A program made the position numbers and the translations under genes. Source: an uncultured Eubacteriales bacterium (GTDB taxonomy: Bacteria > Bacillota > Clostridia > UBA1381). Taken from it: DNA of 58,261 nt. The notes under the pieces were generated by a model that was given only the letters and a program-made list of their open reading frames with translations, was not told the DNA's origin and searched no databases. The stretch covers positions 1 to 58,261 of the forward strand of contig CAJKHT010000007.1 of NCBI GenBank assembly GCA_905199755.1, in the 5' to 3' direction. Below, piece after piece: positions 45,332-52,920 of the stretch (position 1 is the first letter of the stretch; each line of letters opens with the position of its first letter).

Positions 45332-46927
45332 ATGTATTCAAAAGAATTTCAGGAATCGCTCAAAAAGGTAGAGGCTGCAAGAAAAGACAATATTGCCTAT
45401 GAGCCGAAGCGTATGACTGCGCAGGAAAAGGACGATTTGCTGGCAGCATATCATCCCGACTATAAAAAGAGCGAATTTTCAACCTTGCAGATAGGCCCCA
45501 ATAAGGGCGAACAGGTACCGCACGAGCTTTGCGAGATGCTTCAGGCACACAGCAGAATCAAAGCTGATGATGTGGACTTGAATGATATTAAATATGATGT
45601 TGACGTATTGATTATCGGCGGCGGCGGTGCAGGTGCATCGGCAGCTATCGAGGCGGATAACGCAGGTGCAAAAACCATGATTGTTACAAAGCTTCGCATG
45701 GGTGATGCAAATACAATGATGGCAGAGGGCGGTATTCAGGCGGCAGACAAGCCGAATGACTCACCGGCAATACATTTTGTAGACGCATTCGGCGGCGGCC
45801 ACTATGCCGCAAAGCGTGAGCTTCTGGCAAAGCTGGTCTGCGATGCGCCGGAGGCTATACAGTGGCTTAATGATTTGGGCGTTGAGTTTGACAAAGAGCC
45901 GGACGGTACAATGATTACAACTCACGGAGGCGGAACATCACGTAAGCGTATGCATGCCGCAAAGGACTATTCCGGTGCGGAAATTATGCGTACATTGCGC
46001 GATGAAGTCCTTAACCGCCGGATCCCCGTTGTTGATTTCACATCGGCAATCGAGTTGATCCTTGATAAAGACGGAAAAGCAGCAGGCGCTGTTTTGATGA
46101 ACATGGAAACAAAGGAGCTTATGGTAGCGCGTGCAAAGACTGTTATTATTGCTACGGGCGGTGCCGGTCGTATGCACTATCAGGGATTCCCGACATCAAA
46201 CCATTACGGTGCTACTGCCGACGGTCTTGTGTTGGGATACCGTGTGGGCGCAAAGCTGCTTTATGCCGAGACTTTGCAGTATCATCCGACAGGTGCGGCA
46301 TTTCCGCAGCAGATATTCGGTGCGCTTGTTACCGAGAAAGTACGTTCTTTGGGAGCAAAGCTTGTAAACCGTGACGGTAAGGTGTTTATGCATCCGCTTG
46401 AAACACGTGACGTTGCGGCAGCATCGATTATCAGAGAATGTTCGGACCGTAAAGAGGGCGTAGATACGGGCAGCGGTGAAGCCGTATGGCTTGATACTCC
46501 TATGATAGAAGCAATCGGCGGTGAGGGTACGATTGAAAAGCGTATTCCTGCAATGATGCGTATGTTCGGAAGCTACGGCATTGACATTCGCAAAGAGCCG
46601 ATTCTGGTATATCCCACACTTCATTATCAGAACGGCGGACTGGATATAAATGTTGACGGTATGACCACAAATGTTGAGAATCTGTTTGTCGCAGGTGAAG
46701 CGGTAGGCGGAATACACGGACGTAACAGACTTATGGGCAATTCTTTGCTTGACATTATTGTTTTCGGAAGAAACGCAGGTCAAAGCGCATCGGCGCGTGC
46801 AAAGAGTGTTAAGGTCGGAGAACTGACGCTGGAGCATATCAATAAATTTGATGCAGAGCGTGACGCGGCAGAAATTACTACCGATGCTGTATCTCCGAAG
46901 CTGCTGCCGGATTACAGAAGAAAATAA
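45332..46927 (+). CDS. frdA: Fumarate reductase flavoprotein subunit (soluble type)
   Basis: AGGAGG sits 6 bp before the start at 45332, and an upstream in-frame ATG at 45275 overlaps frdB. The 531-residue protein has an unusual 90-residue N-terminal extension before the FAD motif GGGGAGASAAIEA (about residue 96). Active-site elements of fumarate reductase are present: QYHPTG, LETRDVAAASIIREC, YPTLHYQNGG and GGIHGRNRLMGNSL. The residue that normally carries covalent FAD is Asn127 (ANTMMAEGG), so FAD should be non-covalent. The pair FrdA-FrdB probably reduces fumarate to succinate, using electrons from the Hdr-Flx genes upstream. Confidence 0.9.
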   Translation: MYSKEFQESLKKVEAARKDNIAYEPKRMTAQEKDDLLAAYHPDYKKSEFSTLQIGPNKGEQVPHELCEMLQAHSRIKADDVDLNDIKYDVDVLIIGGGGAGASAAIEADNAGAKTMIVTKLRMGDANTMMAEGGIQAADKPNDSPAIHFVDAFGGGHYAAKRELLAKLVCDAPEAIQWLNDLGVEFDKEPDGTMITTHGGGTSRKRMHAAKDYSGAEIMRTLRDEVLNRRIPVVDFTSAIELILDKDGKAAGAVLMNMETKELMVARAKTVIIATGGAGRMHYQGFPTSNHYGATADGLVLGYRVGAKLLYAETLQYHPTGAAFPQQIFGALVTEKVRSLGAKLVNRDGKVFMHPLETRDVAAASIIRECSDRKEGVDTGSGEAVWLDTPMIEAIGGEGTIEKRIPAMMRMFGSYGIDIRKEPILVYPTLHYQNGGLDINVDGMTTNVENLFVAGEAVGGIHGRNRLMGNSLLDIIVFGRNAGQSASARAKSVKVGELTLEHINKFDAERDAAEITTDAVSPKLLPDYRRK

Positions 46928-46949
46928 AGAATAAAGGTTGGATAATTTT

Positions 46950-47267
46950 ATGATTACAGATTTACTTGAAGCGCTTACGATTTTTTGTTTCGGACTTTCG
47001 TGGCCTATATCGATAAGAAAATCACTCATATCACGTACTGCCAAGGGAAAGAGTCTCTTTTTTGAGATATTCCTTTTAATCGGTTATGCATGCGGTATTT
47101 CAAAAAAGATTATTGAATGTAATATGGGAAAATCGGGCTTTATATTCTATTTAAGCTTTTTCTTCTACGTATTGAACTTTATTGAAATATCAATTGATGT
47201 GGCGCTTTATTTCAGAAACAAAAAGCTTGACGAAGCGGCTGATTTGGCAGCTGCACAGCGCGGATAA
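46950..47267 (+). CDS. Small PQ-loop/SWEET-like membrane protein
   Basis: The 105-residue protein has three predicted membrane helices (about 4-22, 34-54 and 64-85). It carries the PQ-loop-like sequence FGLSWPISIRKSLISRTAKG. I do not know its function; similar short proteins are often called hypothetical. It is the last gene of the operon, 22 bp after frdA, and could be an electron-carrier or dicarboxylate-related membrane partner, which is speculation. An alternative TTG start at 46938 exists, but ATG 46950 follows AAAGG. Confidence 0.65.
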   Translation: MITDLLEALTIFCFGLSWPISIRKSLISRTAKGKSLFFEIFLLIGYACGISKKIIECNMGKSGFIFYLSFFFYVLNFIEISIDVALYFRNKKLDEAADLAAAQRG

Positions 47268-47318
47268 GGAACGTTCTATTCTGACATGAAACGGTTTTTA
47301 TAAGACGTGTATAAAAAT

Positions 47319-47356
47319 ATATGAGCGGTGTGGATATTATTCCGTACCGCTCATAT
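47319..47356. terminator. Bidirectional terminator between frd operon and sigK
   Basis: An 11-bp stem (47319-47329 with 47346-47356, ATATGAGCGGT and complement) lies between convergent genes. The minus-strand side has a better T-rich tail (ATATTTTTAT), so it probably serves sigK better than the plus-strand operon. Confidence 0.7.
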
Positions 47357-47360
47357 TATA

Positions 47361-48053
47361 TTATGCTTCCGAAAGCTCCTCCGAAAGCTTTTCTATGCAT
47401 TTTTTTTCGATTCGGCTTATATAGCTGCGGCTTATTCCCATAATTTGCGCTATCTCGCGCTGTGTTTTGCGCTTTGTGTTGTTAAGACCGTACCTCCATG
47501 TAATAATATCTCTTTCGGACGGGGTAAGCACTTTTTCCATTGCGGAATACAGCTTTGCGGTTTCGAGCTTTCTGAAAATTTCTTCAGCCACATCGGCACC
47601 TTCGATAGTAAGAATATCCGAAAAGGTCATGCTGTTTCCCTCTTTGTCTGTTCCTATGCCTTCATCGATTGATACTTCACCGGCAAATTTTTTTGAAAAA
47701 CGCAAATACATAAGCAGCTCGTTTTCGACACAGCGTGCAATGTATGTACTCAATTTCTTTGATTTTTCAGGATTAAAGGTATTTACACCCTTTATAAGAC
47801 CGATTGTTCCTATGGAAATTAAATCTTCAATATTTTTTTCATCACCGAACTTTTTTGCTATATGCGCCACAAGCCGAAGATTATGCTCTATAAGCGTGTT
47901 TTTTGCTCTCATGTCGCCCTGCATATACAGAGATATGTATTTTTTTTCTTCCTCGGGAGTAAGTGCTTCGGGGAATACCGCGCTGCCGTTGACATATCCG
48001 GCAAGAACAAGCACGGCTTGAATCCACTCAAAAATAAATCCGCCAAAGAACAT
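47361..48053 (-). CDS. sigK: Sporulation sigma factor SigK, uninterrupted
   Basis: The 230-residue late mother-cell sigma factor has the N-terminal hydrophobic pro-sequence region (MFFGGFIFEWIQAVLVLAGY). Region 2 follows (RLVAHIAKKF, DLISIGTIGLIKGV) and a region 4 helix-turn-helix (KTQREIAQIMGISRSYISRI). In some Bacillus and Clostridium species the gene is split by a skin element; here it is whole. It is convergent to the frd operon. SigK controls late spore coat genes in the mother cell. Confidence 0.92.
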   Translation of the reverse strand: MFFGGFIFEWIQAVLVLAGYVNGSAVFPEALTPEEEKKYISLYMQGDMRAKNTLIEHNLRLVAHIAKKFGDEKNIEDLISIGTIGLIKGVNTFNPEKSKKLSTYIARCVENELLMYLRFSKKFAGEVSIDEGIGTDKEGNSMTFSDILTIEGADVAEEIFRKLETAKLYSAMEKVLTPSERDIITWRYGLNNTKRKTQREIAQIMGISRSYISRIEKKCIEKLSEELSEA

Positions 48054-48158
48054 AAAATCCCACAGCCTTTCGGAGAGAACATCTGTCTCTTAATAAAATT
48101 TGTCTTTATTTATATTATGCTGCGGGATTGTGTTTTGTGCATGTCAGACTTGAAATAA

Positions 48159-49313
48159 TTATAAAATAACAGGGGAAACCGTAAAGTCAAGACCGCCGTT
48201 TCTGAGCTCTGCCGTTGGTGCGCACAGAGAAAATGCATCTGTCGCACGCAATTCCGCTTGGAAAATCGGGTTATTGCGGTCAAAGTCAGCCGCTTTCGTA
48301 ATTATGGGCAGACGGCATGTTTTTTTTGCCGCGACAAGAAGCTTCATTCCGGTTTTGTTTGTTCCGAGTATGCGTACATATTCGGGCGGCATATTGCATA
48401 AATCTGATGTGAGGTCAAGAAGCGATGAAATAAGTATGCGGTTTATCCGCGTTCTGGTATAGCGTTTTGTTTTAATGCTTTCGGCAAGCTGTGTGATGCA
48501 AGATGAAGTCATACTCATTTTCTTTATGCGGTTTTCCAAACCCTCGCTTATATCATTAATAAGCGCCAGCTTGTCGGCATCAATTGTACGGAGTTTATAT
48601 ATTACCGCATTGTCGAGACGCGACAAATCATACGGAATTGCGCTGTATACGGGGGCTTTCGGAATATACGGCGAATAGTCCGTTTTATCAAAAATCATGC
48701 AGCGTATTGCGGTGGCGGAGGCGGTGTTTTCAAAAACCTCCGCATCATGATGACCTGCTCCGTATCTGGCAATTGCATGCGGACGGATTTTGCTTTTTAT
48801 GCGTTTAAGTGCGCAGATGTATTCCAATGCGAGAATATTATTCGGTTTTTGCAGCAGCTCCGGACCGATTATATTTTTATATGCCATCTCGCGTGCCGAC
48901 GGATAACTCATTCCGCCGGATACGTATCGTTTAATTTTATCCGATACTTCGGGAGGCTCATTCAGTAAAATTTCCGCAGTGCGTTCCAGGCGTGCGGTAT
49001 CTCCGGTTTCGGCACCGAAGCATATTTCATCTGCAATGCCAAGCTCGTTAATTACAGATACCGCCCCTTGGGCAAAACGCTGTGCAGTATTAAGCGCATA
49101 TATGACAGGCAGTTCAATGACAAGGTCCGCACCGTTAAGGAGAGCAGCCTCCGCGCGCGACCATTTATCGGTGATTGCTGCGTCGCCGCGCTGCACAAAG
49201 CTGCCGCTCATTACAACAACAACGGCATCGGACTGCTCGCGTATCTTATCTATCATGTACTTGTGCCCGTTGTGAAAGATATTATATTCGGCTATTACTG
49301 CACTTACTTTCAT
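48159..49313 (-). CDS. tmcAL: tRNA(Met) cytidine acetate ligase
   Basis: The 384-residue protein (YlbM family) forms acetyladenylate and N4-acetylates the wobble cytidine of elongator tRNA(Met). The N-terminal nucleotidyltransferase HxGH motif is visible at YNIFHNGH (H14, H17). SGSFVQRGD and the C-terminal LRNGGLDF region are also family-like. The gene lies 13 bp after the GH42 gene on the same strand with AAAGGA before its ATG, so it could be read from the GH42 promoter as well as its own. Confidence 0.9.
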   Translation of the reverse strand: MKVSAVIAEYNIFHNGHKYMIDKIREQSDAVVVVMSGSFVQRGDAAITDKWSRAEAALLNGADLVIELPVIYALNTAQRFAQGAVSVINELGIADEICFGAETGDTARLERTAEILLNEPPEVSDKIKRYVSGGMSYPSAREMAYKNIIGPELLQKPNNILALEYICALKRIKSKIRPHAIARYGAGHHDAEVFENTASATAIRCMIFDKTDYSPYIPKAPVYSAIPYDLSRLDNAVIYKLRTIDADKLALINDISEGLENRIKKMSMTSSCITQLAESIKTKRYTRTRINRILISSLLDLTSDLCNMPPEYVRILGTNKTGMKLLVAAKKTCRLPIITKAADFDRNNPIFQAELRATDAFSLCAPTAELRNGGLDFTVSPVIL

Positions 49314-49326
49314 AAAAAATCATCCT

Positions 49327-51375
49327 TTAATCTGCATTTTTCTTTAAAATCAAAGTTTCAAAACCGCCGATTTCAATTTCGCCCGACAGTAATTCATCGG
49401 TCAGAACATCTGTATAGCTACAATCCAATGACACTTTTTTGCTTTCGGTATTGAAATTTTCTATAAACAGATATTTTAATTCGCCATTCTGACGGGTGTG
49501 TGCGGTAACACCGTGCGGCAGCGCGGAAGTCAGCGCTCTTTTTATTCCGAGTTCTTTTATTAAATCACCGTAAAAGTCATTCAAAAAATCACCCGTATCT
49601 CTGAAAGTTATGTAATATGCTTTGCCGCTGCCGTATTTGTTGCAGGTAAGTGCAGGCATTCCTGCATAAAAATCCTGTTTGTAAGTACCGAGAACAGAGG
49701 CGGTTGTTTCGTGAACCAGCTCGCAGTAATCAATAGCTTTGTACTGTCTGCCGTTTATTTCGGCAAGGTTGCTGTCATGGGGATAGAGAGTGTCAATTTC
49801 CTCTGCCCAAATGCCGAATACGTCTTTTAATATGCCGCCCGGAAAACCTCCGAGATAACATAAATCGTTTTCATCAACCCAGCCGCTGGCATATGTGCAG
49901 ACGAATGTTCCACCGTTCTTTACATATTTCTCGATTTTTTCCTCCATGCCCGGTCTTAACATATAAAGCATTGGGGCGATTATCAGCTTATATTGCTCAA
50001 AATCACAGGTGCTGTCTATAATGTCGGTGTTGACTCCGTTGTTCCAGAACGGTTTGTAATGGTTTTCGCATGTTTCTTCATATTTTCTGGTGGATTTTGC
50101 GAGTCCCTGCATATCCTTGATTGCCCAGTCGTTTTGTCTGTCAAAAAGGATTGCGGTTTCGCTTACCGTATGTGTGCCGACAACGCCGTCAAGCTTTTCG
50201 AGTGTTTTTCCAAGCTCGGAAACCTCCTTGAATACACGTGTATTTTCGTGACCGCAGTGGTCAACAACGGCACCGTGCAGCTTTTCGCTGCTGCCGCGGC
50301 TTTTGCGCCACTGGAAATACTGAACGGAATCCGAACCGTGAGCAATTGCCTGCAATGATGATAATGTGTGCATTTTCGGACGTTTAAGCTTATTAAATTC
50401 ATGCCAGTTGGTGAGGCTTGGGGTACTTTCCATAAGCAGAAACGGTTTATTCTTCATTGAACGGAAATAATCGTGGGTGAATGCCGTAAGTTGTGCTGTT
50501 TCCACATCATCATTGCTGTGCCATGCAGGATAATTGTCCCATGAAACAACATCAACAATGTTTTTCAGTTCAAAATAATCCAGCCCGTCAAATCCGAGCG
50601 CCATAAAGTTTGTGGTTACGGGTATATCCGGAGTTATTGCCTTTAACGGCTCGATTTCTTTCTTTATAAATTCACCGGTCTGATATGTAACAAATCTTTT
50701 CCAGTCAAGATTAAGTCCGTGAACGGCTTGTTCGCCGAGAGGGGAGGGAGATTCAATCTGCGCCCAGTCGGTATAGGTATGACTCCAGAATTTTGTCCAG
50801 TATGCGCGGTTCAATTCATCAAGACTGTTATGATATTTTTCTTTAAGCCAATCCCTGAATGCCTCCTGGCACAGCTTACAATGACATTCTCCGCCGTATT
50901 CGTTGGAAATATGCCATAATATAAGTGCAGGGTGGTCTTTGTAACGTTCGGCAAGACGCTTGTTCATTTCATAAACCTTTTTACGGTAATAAGGGGAGGT
51001 GTAGCAATGATTGTGCCGTCCGCCGTGCAGATTTTTTGTTCTGTCCGCATTCGTACGTAAAACTTCGGGGTGAGCCTTGCTCATCCATGCAGGTCTCGCG
51101 CCGCTGGGGGTAGCGAGGACTGCTTTTGCGCCTATAGCGTCAAGTCTGTTCATAATATCATCAAGAAACGAGAAATCGTAAACTCCCTCTTCTTTTTCGA
51201 GAGTTGTCCACGAAAATATATTTATGCTCAGGGCATTGCAATGAGCGAGGGGGATAAGACGCATATCTTCATTGATTATTTCGGGAAAATCGGTCCATTG
51301 ATCGGGATTGTAATCGCCTCCGTGCAGCATATGGGGAAACCCGGGTATAATCGGTTTATAACATTTATCATTCAT
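49327..51375 (-). CDS. GH42 beta-galactosidase
   Basis: The 682-residue intracellular glycoside hydrolase hydrolyses terminal beta-galactosides. The acid/base is E159 (HISNEYGG), the nucleophile is E316 (LLMESTPS), and the zinc-type cysteines C124, C164, C166 and C169 are present. There is no signal peptide. The start is placed at 51375: an in-frame GTG at 51393 lies inside the Shine-Dalgarno AAAGG. It has a strong promoter with a LacI-type operator nearby and probably acts on galactose-containing side chains of the polysaccharide taken up. Confidence 0.93.
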   Translation of the reverse strand: MNDKCYKPIIPGFPHMLHGGDYNPDQWTDFPEIINEDMRLIPLAHCNALSINIFSWTTLEKEEGVYDFSFLDDIMNRLDAIGAKAVLATPSGARPAWMSKAHPEVLRTNADRTKNLHGGRHNHCYTSPYYRKKVYEMNKRLAERYKDHPALILWHISNEYGGECHCKLCQEAFRDWLKEKYHNSLDELNRAYWTKFWSHTYTDWAQIESPSPLGEQAVHGLNLDWKRFVTYQTGEFIKKEIEPLKAITPDIPVTTNFMALGFDGLDYFELKNIVDVVSWDNYPAWHSNDDVETAQLTAFTHDYFRSMKNKPFLLMESTPSLTNWHEFNKLKRPKMHTLSSLQAIAHGSDSVQYFQWRKSRGSSEKLHGAVVDHCGHENTRVFKEVSELGKTLEKLDGVVGTHTVSETAILFDRQNDWAIKDMQGLAKSTRKYEETCENHYKPFWNNGVNTDIIDSTCDFEQYKLIIAPMLYMLRPGMEEKIEKYVKNGGTFVCTYASGWVDENDLCYLGGFPGGILKDVFGIWAEEIDTLYPHDSNLAEINGRQYKAIDYCELVHETTASVLGTYKQDFYAGMPALTCNKYGSGKAYYITFRDTGDFLNDFYGDLIKELGIKRALTSALPHGVTAHTRQNGELKYLFIENFNTESKKVSLDCSYTDVLTDELLSGEIEIGGFETLILKKNAD

Positions 51376-51754
51376 TGTAAAAAAACCTTTCACATATTTA
51401 TAAATTCAGTATATCATGGCAGAAAAATGTTGTCAATATAATTATTTTGCAAAGCTGCGGTATCAATATTATTATATTTCCCAAAATTTAAACAAACTTT
51501 AACGTTAAAGTTGAATAAAAATATTATATGCAAGGAAAATGCGATAAAAACGTCAACTGCAACGTTAAAGTAATGAATTAAAGCAAGGAAAAAGTATAAA
51601 AATAAACTAAAAAACTAAGTATTTTCATAAAAAACTGTTGACAATATATAAAACAAATGATATACTGAAATTAATTTAAAAATGAATTTGGTTGTAAAAT
51701 GCTTTTCATTAACGTTAAAGTAAACGCATTTGGCGGCTGAGCGGAGGTTTTATC
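51376..51754. promoter_or_regulatory. Divergent control region with three operator-like palindromes
   Basis: Two consensus promoters face away from each other. For the minus strand, TTGACA (complement of 51431-51436), 17 bp, TATACT (complement of 51408-51413). For the plus strand, TTGACA (51638-51643), 17 bp, TATACT (51661-51666). Three copies of an 18-bp element occur: 51495-51512 (perfect palindrome, AACTTTAAC and its complement), 51555-51572 (15 of 18 matching) and 51705-51722 (14 of 18). The central CG with A/T flanks is typical of LacI-family operators. The third lies about 35-50 bp downstream of the plus-strand start site, where a repressor could block elongation. Confidence 0.75.
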
Positions 51755-52894
51755 ATGTTAGATAACTTGGAGTTACTGGAAATATGTAAAAAGAAAACGG
51801 ATTTGATTATGAGTCGGATTAATCCGGAATCAAATATGCGTGAAAGCGCCATGGCTGTTGACGGAAGATATACCAGCAGAATGTCGGAAATAGATAACAG
51901 TACGTGGACTCATTCTTTTTTGACGGGTATGATTGCGTATATGTATTATCATTACAAGGATAAGAAGTATGTTGAGTTTCTGGACAGAATGTATAATACA
52001 TATAAAAATGCACTGTATTCAAACCTTAAAGAAGTAGGTCATGATACGGGTTTTGTATATGCGCTTTATGCAGTGGCGGCATATAAGATTACGGGTGATG
52101 AGAAATATCGTGAGCTGGCGCTTAAAGCTGCCGATGAGCTTTCAAAACGCTTTAATTACGAGGCGGGAGTGATTGCGGCTTTCTGCCGTCTGGACGAGGA
52201 TAAGCTGAATACGATAGTGGATGATATGATGAATGTTCAGCTTATAATGTGGGCGCAGAGCGAGACAAAGCACCCGTATTATGAAAGAATATACAACGGT
52301 CAGGCGCATACGCTTATAAAATATATCATACGTGACGATTACACGGTACGCCATGCTTTCGCATTCGACAAAAAAACCGGCGAACCGCTTACCGAGAAGA
52401 ACTGGTGCGGCTATTCATGCGGCTCTGCATGGTCGAGAGGTCAGGCATGGGCAATCTACAGTCTTAATTCGTATGTTAAGCACACGGGCAATAAATATCT
52501 TTATCTGCCGAATCTGGAGGGTATGGCAGATACATTTATAAGAAAAATCGAAGAAACGGATATGATTCCTACCTGGGATTTCAAAATCCCGGATTATGCG
52601 GAGCATATAATAGATACCTCCGCGGCAGCTATTGTGGCATCGGCATTTTTCTCGGCAGAGACAGACATTCCCAAAGACGAGCGCCATGGACAGTTTGCAC
52701 GCTGCGGTGAGGTTTCCGATAAAATTTTTGAAACCCTGGTTGAGAAGCATATGGCTGATGAAGAATGTGAGAATATTCTTATGAACGGTCAGTGCGGAAA
52801 TCAGAGTGTAGGGTGTATATGGGGAGACTATTTCTTTGTGGAGCTTCTTATGAAAAGAATATATAAGGATAAGCTTCCGAATTTCTGGATATGA
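51755..52894 (+). CDS. GH88 unsaturated uronyl hydrolase
   Basis: The 379-residue cytoplasmic protein is a six-alpha-hairpin enzyme that removes the 4,5-unsaturated uronic acid left by polysaccharide lyases. The family motifs GHDTGF (D97), IVDDMMN (D156/D157) and WSRGQAWAIY are present. The length is close to the 377-residue enzyme from Bacillus sp. GL1. It is the natural downstream enzyme for the heparinase-like lyases, and one follows 26 bp later. GH105 is the closest alternative, since both families share the fold. Confidence 0.88.
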   Translation: MLDNLELLEICKKKTDLIMSRINPESNMRESAMAVDGRYTSRMSEIDNSTWTHSFLTGMIAYMYYHYKDKKYVEFLDRMYNTYKNALYSNLKEVGHDTGFVYALYAVAAYKITGDEKYRELALKAADELSKRFNYEAGVIAAFCRLDEDKLNTIVDDMMNVQLIMWAQSETKHPYYERIYNGQAHTLIKYIIRDDYTVRHAFAFDKKTGEPLTEKNWCGYSCGSAWSRGQAWAIYSLNSYVKHTGNKYLYLPNLEGMADTFIRKIEETDMIPTWDFKIPDYAEHIIDTSAAAIVASAFFSAETDIPKDERHGQFARCGEVSDKIFETLVEKHMADEECENILMNGQCGNQSVGCIWGDYFFVELLMKRIYKDKLPNFWI

Positions 52895-52920
52895 TAAGCT
52901 GTTTGGAAAGGAGAGCGGTT

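Noticed and set aside
47361..48053. Skin element or interruption in sigK
   Set aside because: The reading frame is continuous from the pro-sequence to the C-terminus, so there is no insertion.
51495..51722. CcpA cre sites between the GH42 and GH88 genes
   Set aside because: The core lacks the cre pattern TGNNNNCGNNNNCA; the perfect palindrome fits another LacI-family protein better.
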